Below are positions 11,487 through 23,785 of a stretch of DNA of 64,000 nt, piece by piece. The DNA comes from Photorhabdus luminescens subsp. luminescens. Its GTDB lineage: Bacteria; Pseudomonadota; Gammaproteobacteria; Enterobacterales; Enterobacteriaceae. Location of the stretch: NCBI RefSeq assembly GCF_001083805.1, contig NZ_JXSK01000002.1:248001-312000 (forward strand), in the 5' to 3' direction. How positions within the stretch are numbered: position 1 is the first letter of the stretch; each line of letters begins with the position of its first letter. The translations under genes were made by a program, and so were the position numbers. A model generated the notes under the pieces. That model did not search any database and was not told the origin of the DNA. It saw nothing but the letters and a program-made list of their open reading frames with translations.

Positions 11487-12676
11487 CGGGGGCTCCTTAC
11501 AAACGCCTGAGCTTTTGCCAAGCGTGTTTCAAAATCAATTCTTAATAACAATACGATAGCTGTCGACATAATCAGCAAACTTGAACCACCGTAACTAATC
11601 AAAGGTAAAGTCAAACCTTTAGTCGGTAACATACCTGCGGCGGCCCCAACGTTAACCAGAGCCTGGAAACTGAACCAGATACCCACCGAACAAGCGAGAA
11701 AACCCGAAAAACGCTGATCCATCTGTAATGCGCGACGACCTATCGTCATTGCGCGAAAAGCGACGAAGAATATCATTAACAACACCAAAACCACACCTAC
11801 GTAACCTAATTCTTCTGCCAAAACAGAGAAAATAAAGTCAGTATGCGCTTCCGGCAGGTATTCCAGTTTCTGCACTGAATTTCCTAGTCCTTGCCCTAAA
11901 AATTCCCCACGACCAAAAGCCATCAAAGATTGCGTTAATTGATAACCTTTACCATATGGATCTTCCCAAGGATCCAAAAAGGAAGTCACACGGCGTATAC
12001 GGTAAGGTTCCGCAATGATTAACAAAACCACCGCGAATACCCCCGAACCAATAATCGCCAGAAATTGCCATAACTTCGCCCCGGCCAGAAATAGCATTGC
12101 CAACGTTGTTACAAACAGTACAACCACCGTTCCTAAGTCAGGTTGAGCCAGAAGTAATACCGCTAGCACGACCATCACGCCCATTGGCTTACAGAACCCC
12201 CAAAAGTTATTCCGCACTTCCTCTACTTTGCGCACCAAATAGCTGGCGAGATAACAAAATAGAGAAAGTTTCGATAACTCAGCCGGTTGAATTCTTAAAG
12301 GCCCAATGGCAATCCAACGCGATGCGCCATTTACTGAATTTCCCACCACCAGGACAACCAACAACAAAATAACGGAAATAAGCAGCATCAGGTTGCTATA
12401 ACGTTGCCAGAAATCCATCGGAATACGCAGTGTGATCAATGACACCCCGAAAGCCAGCAAGAGATAAATCGCATCACGCTTAGCAAACAAAAACGGATCT
12501 TCTGCAAGACGCTGCCCAACCGGCATTGATGCTGATGTCACCATAACAAAGCCGATAATTCCCAATCCGAGTGTCAGCCAAACCAGTGTGCGATCATACA
12601 ACACCATATTGGCGGCATCAGTTTCACGGCCGCCAATAACCCAGTCTTTTAATCTACTGAATCCCGGAATCGACAT
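11483..12676 (-). CDS. ftsW: Septal peptidoglycan glycosyltransferase FtsW (SEDS family)
   Basis: FtsW is the SEDS-family polymerase that works with FtsI to build septal peptidoglycan. The 397-residue product is almost wholly hydrophobic with about ten membrane spans. It shows the family motifs [59 protein letters not shown] and the final loop [14 protein letters not shown]. It is slightly shorter than the E. coli protein at its N-terminus. Start and stop overlap with murD and murG. Confidence 0.97.
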   Translation of the reverse strand: MSIPGFSRLKDWVIGGRETDAANMVLYDRTLVWLTLGLGIIGFVMVTSASMPVGQRLAEDPFLFAKRDAIYLLLAFGVSLITLRIPMDFWQRYSNLMLLISVILLLVVLVVGNSVNGASRWIAIGPLRIQPAELSKLSLFCYLASYLVRKVEEVRNNFWGFCKPMGVMVVLAVLLLAQPDLGTVVVLFVTTLAMLFLAGAKLWQFLAIIGSGVFAVVLLIIAEPYRIRRVTSFLDPWEDPYGKGYQLTQSLMAFGRGEFLGQGLGNSVQKLEYLPEAHTDFIFSVLAEELGYVGVVLVLLMIFFVAFRAMTIGRRALQMDQRFSGFLACSVGIWFSFQALVNVGAAAGMLPTKGLTLPLISYGGSSLLIMSTAIVLLLRIDFETRLAKAQAFVRSPR

Positions 12677-13986
12677 CAGCCCAACTCCTCTGCCAAACGG
12701 ACAAACTCATGACCACGCTGTTCAAAATTGCGGAATTGATCAAGGCTCGCACAAGCAGGAGATAACAGCACCATGTCACCCGCCGCCAGCCGTGGAGCAA
12801 TATCACGTATCGCCTGTTCCATAGTTTCAGTCAATGTCGCTATTTCCGGGCGTAGTTGCGTCAGTCGTTTCCCATCCCGACCAAAGCAATAAAGCCGAAT
12901 TTTATCCCCACAAAGGAGAGGCTTGAGCGGAGAAAAGTCTGCCGACTTACCATCACCACCTAACAGCAAATAAAGTATGCCTTCCAGGTTTAGACCATTA
13001 AGCGCCGCCACCGTACTGCCAACATTGGTTGCCTTAGAATCGTTAATCCAACGCACTCCGTTGTTCAGATGAACAAGCTGGAAACGATGGTCAAGCCCCG
13101 GATAAACCGTCAATGCTGTCAAACTGGCTTCACGAGGAATACCAACCGCATCAGCTAAAGCCAATGCAACCAATCCATTGATGTAGTTATGCCGTCCAGT
13201 CAACTTAATTTCATTTGTCGCCAATAGTGATTGGTTGTGAATTTTCAAACAGGCATTTTCACTATCAAGCTGGTAGTCGCCACAATCGACGCCAAAGCTC
13301 ACACAACGACTATCCATACCCATTTCAGGCCGTGTCAGGGGATCTTGAGCGTTCACAATGCATCTTTTCGCCTGGCGATAAATCCTCAGTTTAGCCGCCC
13401 GGTACTGAGATACTCCCTGAGGATAGCGATCCATATGGTCCTCAGTCACATTAAGTACAACGGCGGCTGTTGCGCTCAGGCTATATGTGGTTTCCAACTG
13501 GAAACTGGAGAGTTCTAAGACATAAAGCTGACAAGATTTCTTCAACAATTCTAATGCAGGCAGGCCAATATTACCGCCAACACCCACCTGCCAATTAGCC
13601 GCTTTCGCCATTTCACCGACAAGACTGGTAACAGTACTTTTACCATTAGAGCCTGTAATGGCGACTATCGGAGCTGTTGCTTCACGGCAAAACAACTCAA
13701 TATCACCAACAATTTCGATACCTGCATTAGCCGCAGCCTGCAATTCCGCCGTTGCCAAAGCAACGCCTGGGCTGACAACAATCAAGTCAGCATCCATCAA
13801 CCAACCAGTATTCAGGCTTCCATTGTGACACTCAACACCATCGGGCAGTTTATCCTTGCCGGGTGGCGCCGCACGAGTATCCATCACACGCGGGATCACG
13901 CCTCGTGCCATAAAAAAGTCAACACAGGAGAAACCTGTCAGCCCCAACCCGATAATGACAACTTTTTTACCCAGATAATCCGCCAT
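12676..13986 (-). CDS. murD: UDP-MurNAc-L-alanine--D-glutamate ligase MurD
   Basis: MurD adds D-Glu to UDP-MurNAc-L-Ala. The start at 13986 ([18 protein letters not shown]) gives 436 residues, close to the E. coli 438, and places the gene 2 nt after mraY; a 20-codon upstream extension would run into mraY. Motifs are the Rossmann loop [15 protein letters not shown], the ATP loop [31 protein letters not shown], and [17 protein letters not shown] with its late Mur ligase Asp and Lys. Confidence 0.97.
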   Translation of the reverse strand: MADYLGKKVVIIGLGLTGFSCVDFFMARGVIPRVMDTRAAPPGKDKLPDGVECHNGSLNTGWLMDADLIVVSPGVALATAELQAAANAGIEIVGDIELFCREATAPIVAITGSNGKSTVTSLVGEMAKAANWQVGVGGNIGLPALELLKKSCQLYVLELSSFQLETTYSLSATAAVVLNVTEDHMDRYPQGVSQYRAAKLRIYRQAKRCIVNAQDPLTRPEMGMDSRCVSFGVDCGDYQLDSENACLKIHNQSLLATNEIKLTGRHNYINGLVALALADAVGIPREASLTALTVYPGLDHRFQLVHLNNGVRWINDSKATNVGSTVAALNGLNLEGILYLLLGGDGKSADFSPLKPLLCGDKIRLYCFGRDGKRLTQLRPEIATLTETMEQAIRDIAPRLAAGDMVLLSPACASLDQFRNFEQRGHEFVRLAEELG

Positions 13987-13988
13987 GA

Positions 13989-15071
13989 TTAACGTACCTT
14001 CAATGTTGCCAGGCCAATCAGCACTAGCATCAGAGAAATAATCCAAAAACGCACAATAACGCGCGGTTCTGGCCAGCCTTTCAACTCATAGTGATGGTGA
14101 ATAGGCGCCATACGGAAAATACGCTGCCCGCGCAGCTTAAAAGAACCCACCTGTAAAATAACTGACAGGGTTTCTACCACAAATACACCGCCCATAATCA
14201 CCAGTAGAAACTCCTGGCGTAACAACACCGCAATCGTTCCCAGCGCGCCGCCTAATGCCAAAGAACCGACATCCCCCATGAAAACCTGAGCCGGGTAAGT
14301 GTTAAACCATAAGAAGCCTAACCCCGCGCCTACAATCGCAGTACAGACGATAACCAGCTCTCCAGCATGGCTCAGATAAGGGATATGCAGATAGTTAGCA
14401 AAATTGACGTTACCTGTTGCCCATGCCACCAAAGCAAAACCCGCTGCAACAAAAACGGTTGGCATAATTGCCAAACCATCCAATCCGTCCGTCAGATTCA
14501 CTGCATTACTGGTTCCGACAATCACAAAGTAGGTCAACAGAATGTAAAGCACACCCAGTTGCGGCATCACATCTTTAAAGAATGGCACGACCAATTGCGT
14601 TGCCGGCGTATCTTTACCGATGCTATACATGGCAAACGCCACACCCAATGCCAAGACGGACTGCCAGAAATACTTCCAGCGGGCAATCAACCCCTTAGTA
14701 TCTTTGCGCACAACTTTGCGGTAATCATCTACAAAACCAACAATGCCGTAACCAATCAGCACAATCAGCACGCACCAAACATAAGGGTTATTCAATCGAA
14801 CCCACAACAGTGTAGAAATCGTAATTGAAAGTAAGATCAGCAAACCACCCATCGTCGGCGTACCACGTTTGCTAAAGTGAGATTCCGGCCCATCGTTGCG
14901 AACAACCTGCCCAATTTGTAATTTTTGCAGGAAGGCGATCATGCGCGGCCCCATCCACAATGCGATAGCCAGAGCAGTCAGCAGGCTGACGATAGCCCTA
15001 AACGTCAAGTAAGAAAAGACGTGAAAGCCAGTGTGATATTTGACCAAATATTCGGCCAGCCAAACTAACAT
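13989..15071 (-). CDS. mraY: Phospho-MurNAc-pentapeptide transferase MraY
   Basis: MraY attaches the soluble MurNAc-pentapeptide to undecaprenyl phosphate, forming lipid I. The 360-residue polytopic protein has the family motifs [31 protein letters not shown] with the metal-binding Asp pair, [29 protein letters not shown] and [14 protein letters not shown]. The length equals that of the E. coli protein. The start overlaps the murF stop by 7 nt. Confidence 0.98.
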   Translation of the reverse strand: MLVWLAEYLVKYHTGFHVFSYLTFRAIVSLLTALAIALWMGPRMIAFLQKLQIGQVVRNDGPESHFSKRGTPTMGGLLILLSITISTLLWVRLNNPYVWCVLIVLIGYGIVGFVDDYRKVVRKDTKGLIARWKYFWQSVLALGVAFAMYSIGKDTPATQLVVPFFKDVMPQLGVLYILLTYFVIVGTSNAVNLTDGLDGLAIMPTVFVAAGFALVAWATGNVNFANYLHIPYLSHAGELVIVCTAIVGAGLGFLWFNTYPAQVFMGDVGSLALGGALGTIAVLLRQEFLLVIMGGVFVVETLSVILQVGSFKLRGQRIFRMAPIHHHYELKGWPEPRVIVRFWIISLMLVLIGLATLKVR

Positions 15072-16444
15072 GTGAAGCTCTCCTGTAATGCGTGAACAAC
15101 ATCTTCCATTTTGGTATTGCGCGAACCTTTAACTAGCACTGAAATGACTTTGTGTTGCTGTAATAGTGGAATCAATGTTGCGATCAATGCGGCTTTATCC
15201 GCAAAATGCTGACCACAGCCACTTGCCTCACTAACATGAATGCTTAATTTACCCACACTGAACACGCTATCGATACCGCAAGAAGCCGCGGTTTCACCAA
15301 TCTGACGATGGTAATCTTCTGACTGTTCACCCAATGCCCCTATATCGCCAACAATCAACACTCGGTAACCCGGCATCTGTGATAACACCTGAACAGCAAC
15401 GGTCATTGAACCGACATTGGCGTTATACGTGTCATCAAGCAGCAATTTTCCCTCTGCCAGATTGATTGGAAACAATCGCCCTGGTACCGCTTTCAGCTCC
15501 GACAAACCCAGACGAATATCTTGTAAAGTTGCACCAACAGAAATTGCCAACACACTAGCAGCTAACGCATTGGCGACATTGTGTTTCCCAGGCAACGGCA
15601 AGTTGATTTCTGAGCTACCAATTGGCGTGTGCAGGCAAAAATCCGTCGTCAGTTGTTTAACCTGAATATCCGTGGCGTAAAAATCAGCCCCTGATGCTTG
15701 TTGCATGGAAAAACGCTGTACTGTTTTGTCACCAATCACTTGTTGCCAGTGATCCCAATCATTACTTTCCACATTGATAATGGCCGTACCTTTTTCTGGA
15801 AGGCCGGTAAAAATTTCGCCCTTAGCTTTTGCAATGCTCGCGAGAGAACCAAAATCCGCTAAGTGCGCGGCAAACAGGTTATTGATTAATGCCGTTTCTG
15901 GCCGAACCATTTCTACGGTATAAGCGATTTCACCAACATGACTTGCACCTAATTCAACCACAGCAAACTCATGTTGTTCTGTCAGTCTGAACAATGTCAG
16001 CGGTACGCCAATATCATTATTCAGGTTACCCGCGGTATAGAGGGTGCTACCACACTGGCGCAAAATCGCCGCAGTCATCTCTTTCACCGATGTTTTGCCG
16101 GACGACCCCGTCAACGCAATGACACGAGCGTTACTCTGCTGGCGAACCCAACCCGCTAATTTACCCATTGCTAAACGAGTATCTTTAACCACGACCTGTG
16201 GAAAGTTAACATCCAACACACGGCTGACAAGCAAAGCACCGGCACCGGCTTTTACTGCATCAGCAAAAAAATCATGAGCATCAAAACGCTCACCTTTCAA
16301 GGCAATAAACAGACTGCCATTTCCAACCTGACGGCTGTCAGTAGTCACATCACTGATACAAATATTTGCTGCCTGCTGTTCAGTCACCTGATTCAATACG
16401 CCATTCGTTACTTGCGCCAGTTGTTGCAAAGTGAGGGAAATCAT
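15065..16444 (-). CDS. murF: UDP-MurNAc-tripeptide--D-Ala-D-Ala ligase MurF
   Basis: MurF adds the D-Ala-D-Ala made by DdlB, completing the pentapeptide. The 459-residue product has the ATP loop [18 protein letters not shown], the segment [20 protein letters not shown], the adenine-binding [15 protein letters not shown] and [18 protein letters not shown]. The start shares an ATGA with the murE stop. Confidence 0.97.
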   Translation of the reverse strand: MISLTLQQLAQVTNGVLNQVTEQQAANICISDVTTDSRQVGNGSLFIALKGERFDAHDFFADAVKAGAGALLVSRVLDVNFPQVVVKDTRLAMGKLAGWVRQQSNARVIALTGSSGKTSVKEMTAAILRQCGSTLYTAGNLNNDIGVPLTLFRLTEQHEFAVVELGASHVGEIAYTVEMVRPETALINNLFAAHLADFGSLASIAKAKGEIFTGLPEKGTAIINVESNDWDHWQQVIGDKTVQRFSMQQASGADFYATDIQVKQLTTDFCLHTPIGSSEINLPLPGKHNVANALAASVLAISVGATLQDIRLGLSELKAVPGRLFPINLAEGKLLLDDTYNANVGSMTVAVQVLSQMPGYRVLIVGDIGALGEQSEDYHRQIGETAASCGIDSVFSVGKLSIHVSEASGCGQHFADKAALIATLIPLLQQHKVISVLVKGSRNTKMEDVVHALQESFTC

Positions 16445-17928
16445 GCAATCACCCTCAATAACCGAGCAACAGTTAACCGGTCCGAGTAATCCAGACGACG
16501 ATGGCCGACCAATTGATAATCTTCATGGCCTTTACCCGCTATCAATACAACATCATCTGCTTTTGCCTGCATAATAGCGTTGGTTACCGCCTCAACACGG
16601 CCATGAATCGCTATCGCCCTGCCCGGATCAAGAAAACCCGTCAGAATATCAGCAACAATTGCCTGTGGCTCTTCATTGCGCGGATTATCATCAGTCACAA
16701 TCACATAATCGGCCCACTGTTCTGCAACGCCCCCCATCAATGGACGTTTACCTTTATCACGATCACCGCCACAACCAAAAACACACCAAAGCTTACCTTG
16801 ACAATGCAAACGTGCAGCCATTAAAGCCTTTTCCAGCGCATCAGGCGTGTGAGCATAATCAACAACGACAACGGGTTTGCCCGGCGCAGTAAATACTTCC
16901 ATTCGCCCACAGACAGGTTCCAGGCAGGAAGCTGTTTCAAGCAGTTTTTCCAGCGGATAATCCAGAGCTAATAGGGTGGAAAGCGCCAACAATAGGTTAC
17001 TGACATTAAATGCCCCCATTAGCGAACTATCAATTGTACCGCCTCCCCAACTGGACTCGAAGGCGATAGATACCCCTTTATCGTGATACTTTATTTCATG
17101 CGCCGCCAACCAACGGCCCTGCCAATTTTCCGGCAGACGATTTTCCATCGTTACAGCAACCGCTTGTGGTAAATGGGATAACCATTTCAATCCAATCTCA
17201 TCATCAGCATTAATGATTTGTTGCTTCACATTATGAGTGGAAAATAGCAGCCATTTAGCTGCTTCGTAGTGTTCCATATCACCGTGATAATCAAGATGGT
17301 CACGGCTCAAATTGGTAAACACTGCCGCCTCAAACGGCAACGCAGCCACACGCCCCTGGACCAGCCCATGAGAAGAGACTTCCATTGCTGCAAAAGTCGC
17401 CCCTTGCTGAATAAGTTGTTGCAAATCCAGTTGGATATCAACGGCAGAGCCTGTGGTATTTTCACTTGGCGCCACACGCCCCAGTAAACCATTACCAACA
17501 GTTCCCATCACCGCACTGGTTTCACCTAATCCGTGGCTCCACTGAGCAAGTAATTGAGTTGTGGTTGTTTTACCATTGGTTCCGGTTACACCAATCAAGC
17601 GCAATTTATCACCAGGGTGACAGTAAAACTCACCAGTTAACTGTGACAACTTATTATTCAAATCGTTCACATAAACAACCGGAACACCATGCATAATTTG
17701 TACGGTTCCGTTATCAGCCTCGCCCTGGGCTTCTGCAATAACCGCCGCAACCCCCTGTGCTATGGCTTGAGGAATGTAGTGTCGACCATCTGTCTGGTGC
17801 CCTTTAATCGCAACAAACAGATCTCCGGCAGACGATTTACGGCTGTCCAATGTCATTTCGCGTAACTCACGCACTGGGGCATCAATACCCAATGGCGCGA
17901 GTAAATCGCGTAGATTACGATCTGCCAC
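16441..17928 (-). CDS. murE: UDP-MurNAc-dipeptide--meso-diaminopimelate ligase MurE
   Basis: MurE adds meso-diaminopimelate as the third residue of the stem peptide. The 495-residue product carries the ATP loop [18 protein letters not shown], the conserved [10 protein letters not shown] and the DNPR motif ([11 protein letters not shown]) that marks diaminopimelate rather than lysine specificity, followed by the C-terminal AGKGHEDYQ. The start lies 14 nt inside the end of ftsI. Confidence 0.98.
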   Translation of the reverse strand: MADRNLRDLLAPLGIDAPVRELREMTLDSRKSSAGDLFVAIKGHQTDGRHYIPQAIAQGVAAVIAEAQGEADNGTVQIMHGVPVVYVNDLNNKLSQLTGEFYCHPGDKLRLIGVTGTNGKTTTTQLLAQWSHGLGETSAVMGTVGNGLLGRVAPSENTTGSAVDIQLDLQQLIQQGATFAAMEVSSHGLVQGRVAALPFEAAVFTNLSRDHLDYHGDMEHYEAAKWLLFSTHNVKQQIINADDEIGLKWLSHLPQAVAVTMENRLPENWQGRWLAAHEIKYHDKGVSIAFESSWGGGTIDSSLMGAFNVSNLLLALSTLLALDYPLEKLLETASCLEPVCGRMEVFTAPGKPVVVVDYAHTPDALEKALMAARLHCQGKLWCVFGCGGDRDKGKRPLMGGVAEQWADYVIVTDDNPRNEEPQAIVADILTGFLDPGRAIAIHGRVEAVTNAIMQAKADDVVLIAGKGHEDYQLVGHRRLDYSDRLTVARLLRVIA

Positions 17929-19681
17929 CTGTATCCTCTTTCTTATTAATCACAAATTCGTTTTTATCACCTGCCGCCAAAGCATCTGGCTCCACATTCA
18001 TGATGCGTAGAGCACCCCCCATAATGGCACCAAATACCGGCGCAGAAACCACACCACCGTAATACTTACCTGTCAGTGGATCATTAATGACCACAACCAG
18101 TGCAAATCTTGGGTTACTTGCAGGGGCAACACCTGCGGCGTAAGAAATATATCGATTAGCGTATTTACCATCCGGCCCAACTTTCTTAGCTGTACCCGTC
18201 TTGATTGCAATCCGATAACCTTTTATCGCAGCCCGCACTCCGCCACCGCCAGGCAAAGCCACACTTTCCATCATATGAACGACTGTTCGCATGATAGGCT
18301 CAGGAAATACTCTTGTGCCTGGCACAGGCGGATCAACTTTGGTAATTGACAGAGGACGATAAATACCCAAGCTACCAATCGTTGCATAAACCCGCGCTAA
18401 CTGTAATGGTGTTACCATCAGCCCATAACCGTAAGAAAAGGTCGCTCTCTCAAGATCTGACCACCGTTGTTTTCCGATTGGATATAAGCCGCTGCTTTCT
18501 CCAACCAACCCCAGATTGGTCGCCTTTCCTAACCCAAAGCGTGAATAAACATCCACCAATTCTGTCGCGGGCATTGCTAACGCTAGTTTAGAAACACCGA
18601 CGTTACTCGATTTTTGCAAAATACCAGTGATAGATAATTCTGAATAACGGGATACATCTCTAATTTCTTTGCCGCTTATCCTAAAAGGTACTGTATTAAT
18701 AACCGTATTTTCTTTGATAATACCATCATTGAGCGCAGCCATTACCACCATCGGCTTAACCGTGGAACCTGGCTCGAAAATATCGGTGATAGCTCGGTTA
18801 CGCATCACTTCTTTTGGCGTATTGATGCGATTATTTGGGTTATAAGATGGGCTGTTCGCCATTGCCAGCACTTCTCCGGTATTAACATCTACCAATACTG
18901 CCGTACCGGATTCTGCTTTGTTAAAGGCCACTGCATTGGTTAATTCGCGGTAAACTAACGCCTGTAAACGCTCATCAATACTTAATACCAAATTGTGCGC
19001 CGCCAGACTATCAACAGATGAAATATCTTCGATAACACGGCCAAAGCGGTCTTTACGTACAGTCCGCTCGCCCGGTTGACCCGTCAGCCAACGATCAAAA
19101 CTTTTTTCTACACCTTCAATACCCTGACCATCAACGTTGGTCACGCCAATAATATGTGCCGTTACCTGACCTGACGGGTAATAACGCCGGGATTCCTGGC
19201 GCAAATAAATCCCCGGCAATTTCAGTTTATGAATGTAATCGCCAACCGATGGGTTAACTTGACGCGCTAAATAAACAAAACGGCCTTTCGGATTAGTACT
19301 AACTTTGTCGGTAAGTTGCTCAAGAGGTAAATTAATGGCATCAGATAAAGCCTTCCAGCGAGTATCATCCGTAATTCCGCCTTTTTCAAATACCTCTTTC
19401 GGATCTGCCCAAACAGCATTGACTGGAACGCTGACAGCCAGAGGTCGCCCCATACGGTCACTGATCATACCGCGAGCGGTAGGGATTGATTGCACACGCA
19501 GAGAACGTAAATCACCTTCTTTAACCAGTTTATCCGGGTTGATGACCTGCAAATAAGTCACTCTCAGCAATAAGCCAATTAAAGCCACGGCAATCCCCCC
19601 GCACAACAAAGCAAAACGCCAGCTAACAAAACTGGCTTTATCTTCTTGGCGTTTTAATTTCACGGAGCGTGCTGCTTTCAT
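17915..19681 (-). CDS. ftsI: Septal transpeptidase FtsI (PBP3)
   Basis: FtsI is the class B penicillin-binding protein that crosslinks septal peptidoglycan with FtsW. The 588-residue product has a basic cytoplasmic start, one membrane anchor near residues 24-44 ([19 protein letters not shown]), the dimerisation segment [16 protein letters not shown], and the three transpeptidase motifs in order: STVK (in [12 protein letters not shown]), SSN ([12 protein letters not shown]) and KTGT ([13 protein letters not shown]). It follows ftsL by 27 nt and overlaps murE. Confidence 0.98.
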   Translation of the reverse strand: MKAARSVKLKRQEDKASFVSWRFALLCGGIAVALIGLLLRVTYLQVINPDKLVKEGDLRSLRVQSIPTARGMISDRMGRPLAVSVPVNAVWADPKEVFEKGGITDDTRWKALSDAINLPLEQLTDKVSTNPKGRFVYLARQVNPSVGDYIHKLKLPGIYLRQESRRYYPSGQVTAHIIGVTNVDGQGIEGVEKSFDRWLTGQPGERTVRKDRFGRVIEDISSVDSLAAHNLVLSIDERLQALVYRELTNAVAFNKAESGTAVLVDVNTGEVLAMANSPSYNPNNRINTPKEVMRNRAITDIFEPGSTVKPMVVMAALNDGIIKENTVINTVPFRISGKEIRDVSRYSELSITGILQKSSNVGVSKLALAMPATELVDVYSRFGLGKATNLGLVGESSGLYPIGKQRWSDLERATFSYGYGLMVTPLQLARVYATIGSLGIYRPLSITKVDPPVPGTRVFPEPIMRTVVHMMESVALPGGGGVRAAIKGYRIAIKTGTAKKVGPDGKYANRYISYAAGVAPASNPRFALVVVINDPLTGKYYGGVVSAPVFGAIMGGALRIMNVEPDALAAGDKNEFVINKKEDTGGRS

Positions 19682-19708
19682 CGCTTACCTTTTAATAATT
19701 AAATTAAC

Positions 19709-20026
19709 TCACTGTGAAACAACAATGTTTTCCTGAGCAGGATTAACATGCTGCATATGCATTTTTTCAACAGCTATCCGCTCAACTCGACTGTGATCAC
19801 CTAAGGCATTTTCTTCGAGGATCAGATTGCGCCACTCGATATCTAATGCATCTCTTTCCACGACCAGATGTTCTCTTTCAGCCGTCAACAAGCGGGTTTC
19901 ATGTGCAATGGTTACAACGACTATGGCCGAAACCAGTACAGCGACTAGAAGAATTAACGGTATTTTGGCATTTTTGAGTAAATCGTTGCCGATAATACCG
20001 GTTAATCCGTGACGTTCACCTGCCAT
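19709..20026 (-). CDS. ftsL: Cell division protein FtsL
   Basis: FtsL is a small bitopic protein that forms a complex with FtsB and FtsQ and activates FtsWI. The 105-residue product has a short cytoplasmic tail, one hydrophobic span ([20 protein letters not shown], about residues 22-41) and a periplasmic coiled coil ([20 protein letters not shown]). It is somewhat shorter than the 121-residue E. coli protein, mainly at the N-terminus. The ATG overlaps the rsmH stop by one base. Confidence 0.95.
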   Translation of the reverse strand: MAGERHGLTGIIGNDLLKNAKIPLILLVAVLVSAIVVVTIAHETRLLTAEREHLVVERDALDIEWRNLILEENALGDHSRVERIAVEKMHMQHVNPAQENIVVSQ

Positions 20027-20970
20027 TATTCACTAACTTTTTCAGCAAAACGCAAAACAGAACTGCGAGCCCGTGGGTTATCAGCCACTTCTTCCTCTGA
20101 AGGTTTCATTTTGCCAATCGATTTCAAACTACGCCCACCTTGTGCTTTCAGTTGCTCTTCTGTTAATGGCAATCCTGCTGGTACCTGTGGTCCTCGACTA
20201 TTCTGACGAATAAATCGTTTAACAATACGATCTTCCAGCGAATGGAAACTGATAACTGACAGTCTCCCTCCTGGGGCAAGCACTTGTAACGCTCCCTCCA
20301 GCGCTTGTTCAATTTCTTCCAGCTCACTGTTGATATAAATCCTAATAGCCTGGAAGCTCCTAGTTGCTGGATGCTTATGTTTTTCTTTTACTGGGCTAGC
20401 TTGAGCAATCAAATCAGCTAGCGCTTTTGTTCGGGTAATTGGATCTTCCTGATTGCGGGCCACAATTGCTCTGGCAATACGTTTGGCGAAACGCTCTTCA
20501 CCAAATGTTTTCAATACCCAGGCAATATCATCTGCTGTCGCATGCATCAGCCATTCTGCTGCTGACTGCCCGCGAGTCGGGTCCATCCGCATATCTAGCG
20601 GCCCATCACGCATAAAAGAAAAACCGCGTTCTGGATCATCCAACTGAGGCGAAGAAACACCTAAATCCAGTAATACACCATCAATTTTGCCAGTCAGCCC
20701 GGCTTTTTCTGTATAGTGAGCTAATTTAGAAAACGGCCCATGCACAATTGAAAAACGGGGATCTGTAATCGCTTTTGCCACTTCAATCGCCTGTGGATCG
20801 CGATCAATTGCAATTAAACGACCTGCCGTCCCTAATTGCGACAAAATCAGACGTGAATGCCCGCCACGGCCAAATGTGCCGTCAATATAGATTCCATTTT
20901 CACGGATATTCAATCCGTTGACTGCTTCATCCAGCAATACGCTGGTATGTTTAAAATGACTATTTGCCAT
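20026..20970 (-). CDS. rsmH: 16S rRNA (cytosine-1402-N4)-methyltransferase RsmH
   Basis: RsmH (MraW) methylates the N4 of C1402 in 16S rRNA, at the ribosomal P site. The 314-residue product begins with [19 protein letters not shown] and has the SAM-binding loop [14 protein letters not shown], the acidic [11 protein letters not shown] and [14 protein letters not shown]. The late motifs [15 protein letters not shown] and [13 protein letters not shown] are also present. It lies 2 nt after mraZ. Confidence 0.97.
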   Translation of the reverse strand: MANSHFKHTSVLLDEAVNGLNIRENGIYIDGTFGRGGHSRLILSQLGTAGRLIAIDRDPQAIEVAKAITDPRFSIVHGPFSKLAHYTEKAGLTGKIDGVLLDLGVSSPQLDDPERGFSFMRDGPLDMRMDPTRGQSAAEWLMHATADDIAWVLKTFGEERFAKRIARAIVARNQEDPITRTKALADLIAQASPVKEKHKHPATRSFQAIRIYINSELEEIEQALEGALQVLAPGGRLSVISFHSLEDRIVKRFIRQNSRGPQVPAGLPLTEEQLKAQGGRSLKSIGKMKPSEEEVADNPRARSSVLRFAEKVSE

Positions 20971-20972
20971 AT

Positions 20973-21431
20973 TTATAGTGATAATTCCTGTAGCCGTACT
21001 GATAAAGGTTCCTGTGTGGATTGCTCAGTCGCAATATCATCCTTAACCTGTTGATACCAAGTCTGCTCATCCCACAGTTCAAATTTGTTGAACTGGCCAA
21101 CCAGCATAACCTCTTTGACTAGCCTTGCATGCTGGCGCAATGTACTGGCTAGCAAAAGACGCCCTGCACTATCCATCTGACATTCACTGGCATGACCTAA
21201 AAGCAAACGTTGCACCCGACGCTCCGCCGGATTCATGCTGGATAAGCGAGAAAGTTTTTCTTCAATAATTTCCCATTCAGATAATGTATAGAGCAACAAG
21301 CACGGTTGATGAAGGTCAATGGTACAAACCATTTGCCCTTGCGATTCCTCATTTAGCATAGTCCGATATCGGGTAGGTACGGTGAGCCGCCCCTTGCTAT
21401 CGAGATTAATCTGCGTTGCTCCACGAAACAT
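20973..21431 (-). CDS. mraZ: Transcriptional regulator MraZ
   Basis: MraZ is an AbrB-fold regulator that binds repeats upstream of its own gene and represses the dcw cluster. From the ATG at 21431 ([20 protein letters not shown]) the product has 152 residues, as in E. coli. The two SWI-type halves are visible: [13 protein letters not shown] near residue 10 and its repeat [16 protein letters not shown] near residue 90. A 14-codon longer frame would run through the operator and is rejected. Confidence 0.97.
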   Translation of the reverse strand: MFRGATQINLDSKGRLTVPTRYRTMLNEESQGQMVCTIDLHQPCLLLYTLSEWEIIEEKLSRLSSMNPAERRVQRLLLGHASECQMDSAGRLLLASTLRQHARLVKEVMLVGQFNKFELWDEQTWYQQVKDDIATEQSTQEPLSVRLQELSL

Positions 21432-21469
21432 CGAAACATCCTCAGGTCGCCCCTGGTGATCACAAATTA

Positions 21470-21493
21470 CCACTTTATCCCACTAATCCCCAC
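21470..21493 (-). promoter_or_regulatory. MraZ-type operator: three GTGG repeats at 10-bp spacing
   Basis: Reading the minus strand toward mraZ, GTGGGG, GTGGGA and GTGGTA occur with their GTGG cores at 21493-21490, 21483-21480 and 21473-21470, exactly 10 bp apart. This is the repeat architecture bound by MraZ in E. coli. The repeats sit between the promoter and the mraZ start, consistent with autorepression. Confidence 0.85.
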
Positions 21494-21500
21494 AATAAGG

Positions 21501-21530
21501 AGTTTACGGATGGGACGAAAACCTTGTCAA
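21501..21530 (-). promoter_or_regulatory. Pmra promoter of the dcw cluster
   Basis: On the minus strand a perfect -35 TTGACA (21530-21525) is followed after 18 bp by TAAACT (21506-21501). The placement just ahead of the MraZ repeats matches the E. coli Pmra promoter, which drives the proximal dcw genes. Confidence 0.8.
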
Positions 21531-22040
21531 GCCAGAGCCGATGCGCTTTAGCTATATTTGATGGCAGGATTTTGGCAGTTGGGAGGCATAATTATTAAAT
21601 TTAGCAATATCAATAATAATTAACACCATGATAATTCTGAATAATTTTACAAGCACAAGGAAAATAAATGTTTACGACAAAATAATGAAAAAATAGTTGT
21701 GTGATTAATTTATTTACATAATTTACATTTCATTACTATTTGACCATTGTGCAGCAATGTTTATCGTTTTATTTGATTCATTAAGCATTGAAACTAACTA
21801 GCAACAAAAAATTACAAGATAAACATTATTAAAATCAATTTAATATATAAAAGACGATAAAAAAACGGGGCTAAATAGACAAGTCTCAAACTCAAATAAG
21901 TGCTGTTCCATGCTCTTCTTCCTACTGAATAATTTATGTATGAACGAAATTGCTATTTGATCTCGCTAAAACACCCACGTAAGGACTGCTTGAAAGTTGC
22001 CCTTACACACTTCTTTTTAAGACAAATCTGACAACCAAAA
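21531..22040. other. Intergenic region between mraZ and cra, no gene seen
   Basis: About 510 bp of AT-rich sequence with no plausible reading frame on either strand. A short inverted pair GTAAGG/CCTTAC occurs near 21980-22010. Apart from the Pmra promoter at its left edge I see no assignable feature. Confidence 0.5.
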
Positions 22041-22066
22041 CCCCTCATCAGAAAATTAATGAGGGG
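22041..22066 (-). terminator. Rho-independent terminator downstream of cra
   Basis: CCCCTCAT and ATGAGGGG form a perfect 8-bp stem with a 10-base loop, six bases after the cra stop. On the minus strand the stem is followed by TTTTGG, and on the plus strand by CTTTTAT, so it may work in both directions. Confidence 0.8.
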
Positions 22067-22072
22067 CTTTTA

Positions 22073-23080
22073 TCATATTTTTCGACTCAGGCTTCCCCGA
22101 CGACATAAGTCACGATGTATCCGTGTAATACCTGGCCCTGGCTTCTGCTTTTCATCCAAACTTGCTAACACCAATTCCAATACCCGTTCAGCAATTTCAC
22201 GATGACGCTGCGCTACAGAGAGCACGGGACATTCAAGGAAATCCAATAATTCATGATCGCCAAAAGTCGCAATAACCAATTGATTTGGTAAACGGCCGCT
22301 GTGTTTCAGGGTAACATCCATGACCCCTTGCAACAGGGCAAAAGAGGTGGTGAACAACGCTTGCGGCATTGAATGAGTTTCTAACCATTTGGAGAATACT
22401 TCAGCCGCCGCATCACGTTCATAGCTGTTTGAATAGAGGTACATCACTTCGCGAGGATCATCTTTCCACGCTTCACGGAACCCCTGCTCTCGCAGAAAAC
22501 TGACTGATAATTCAGGTAACGCGCCTAGATAAAGCACAGATTCAGCAGGGAATTGACGAAATTCTTGCGCCAACATCTTTGCATCTTCAAAATCATCACC
22601 CACTACGCTGATAAAATGTTCATTTTCGAGTGCCCGATCGAGAGCAATAATAGGCAAAGAACGACTTGCCCAACGTTGATAAAAAGGATGCTCCGGCGGT
22701 AATGCGGTAGAAACAATAATTGCATCCACCTGACGTTGTAACAGGTGTTCAACACAACGCATTTCATTATCAGGCTGGTCTTCCGAACAGGCTATCAATA
22801 ACTGATAACCACGTTGACGAGCCTGACGTTCCAAATAATTAGCAATACGGGTATAGCTGGTATTTTCTAAATCTGGAATAACCAAACCAATAGAACGGGT
22901 ACGTCCTGCACGGAGACCGGCTGCCACAGCATTAGGATGGTAATTATGCTCTCTAACCACTGCCATCACTTTTTCTACCGTTTTATCACTGACACGGTAT
23001 TGCTTGGCTTTACCATTAATTACATAACTGGCCGTTGTGCGTGAAACACCTGCAAGGCGGGCGATTTCATCCAGTTTCAC
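22073..23080 (-). CDS. cra: Catabolite repressor/activator Cra (FruR)
   Basis: Cra is a LacI-family regulator that senses fructose phosphates and sets the direction of carbon flow. The 335-residue product has an N-terminal helix-turn-helix ([19 protein letters not shown]) with the family hinge region up to about residue 60, then a periplasmic-binding-type effector domain beginning [14 protein letters not shown]. Length and sequence match enteric Cra. The order ilvH, cra, mraZ on one strand is as in E. coli, with an ERIC element between ilvH and cra. Confidence 0.96.
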   Translation of the reverse strand: MKLDEIARLAGVSRTTASYVINGKAKQYRVSDKTVEKVMAVVREHNYHPNAVAAGLRAGRTRSIGLVIPDLENTSYTRIANYLERQARQRGYQLLIACSEDQPDNEMRCVEHLLQRQVDAIIVSTALPPEHPFYQRWASRSLPIIALDRALENEHFISVVGDDFEDAKMLAQEFRQFPAESVLYLGALPELSVSFLREQGFREAWKDDPREVMYLYSNSYERDAAAEVFSKWLETHSMPQALFTTSFALLQGVMDVTLKHSGRLPNQLVIATFGDHELLDFLECPVLSVAQRHREIAERVLELVLASLDEKQKPGPGITRIHRDLCRRGSLSRKI

Positions 23081-23142
23081 ATTAACTCCTTATAGACCCC
23101 ACAAAAGCTCTACTTTATCGCAGAGCCTGATAAATGTATGCA

Positions 23143-23269
23143 TATACCCGTCATCTTTCAAGTTGCCTCTTTGTTGGCTGCACTCACTCACCCCGGTCAC
23201 ATAGTTATCTATGCTCCCGGGGATTCGCTCCCTTGCCGTCGCGATGCATCTTGAAATCCATAGGGTATA
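23143..23269. repeat. ERIC repeat, full-length copy A (127 bp)
   Basis: An imperfect palindrome from TATACCC to GGGTATA, exactly 127 bp long. Its centre carries the ERIC hallmarks: CTCACCCCGGTCACATAG, matching the complement of the ERIC2 primer region, and ATGCTCCCGGGGATTC, matching the ERIC1R region. The arms TCTTTCAAGTTGC and GCATCTTGAAAT are complementary. It lies between the ilvH stop and the cra start, so it would fold in any ilvIH read-through transcript. Confidence 0.9.
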
Positions 23270-23291
23270 TAGTCCCGCAGTTTGCGATCTT

Positions 23292-23783
23292 TCATCGCAT
23301 AATTTTATCCCCGCGAGATACGCCGACAATACCTGAACGAGCAACTTCAACAATTTCCGCAACATCTCGAACCGCATCGAGAAATGCATCCAATTTATCG
23401 CTGGTTCCTACCAATTGCACGGTATATAAAGTCGAAGTCACATCAACTATCTGCCCACGGAAGATATCAGTACTGCGTTTGATCTCTTCACGTCCATAGC
23501 CGCTGGCCTGTAATTTGACTAGCATAACCTCACGCTCTACATGAGAACCCGATGCCAACTCGCTGACTCGTAACACATCCACCAGCTTGTGCAACTGTTT
23601 TTCAATCTGTTCAAGTACTCTTGCATCGCCCTTAGTCTGAATTGTCATCCGCGATAATGTCGGATCATCAGTTGGGGCGACAGTTAAACTTTCAATGTTA
23701 TAGCCACGTTGGGAAAACAGGCCAACAACACGGGACAAAGCCCCTGATTCGTTTTCAAGTAATACAGATAAAATCCGGCGCAT
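23292..23783 (-). CDS. ilvH: Acetolactate synthase III, regulatory subunit IlvH
   Basis: IlvH is the small subunit that activates IlvI and confers valine feedback inhibition in branched-chain amino acid synthesis. From the ATG at 23783 ([20 protein letters not shown]) it has 163 residues, as in E. coli. An N-terminal ACT domain ([31 protein letters not shown]) is followed by a C-terminal domain ending [17 protein letters not shown]. It starts 2 nt after the ilvI stop. Confidence 0.97.
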   Translation of the reverse strand: MRRILSVLLENESGALSRVVGLFSQRGYNIESLTVAPTDDPTLSRMTIQTKGDARVLEQIEKQLHKLVDVLRVSELASGSHVEREVMLVKLQASGYGREEIKRSTDIFRGQIVDVTSTLYTVQLVGTSDKLDAFLDAVRDVAEIVEVARSGIVGVSRGDKIMR

Positions 23784-23785
23784 AA

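Noticed and set aside
23090-23389. 99-codon frame on the minus strand between cra and ilvH
   Set aside because: It consists mainly of ERIC copy A plus an out-of-frame part of ilvH.
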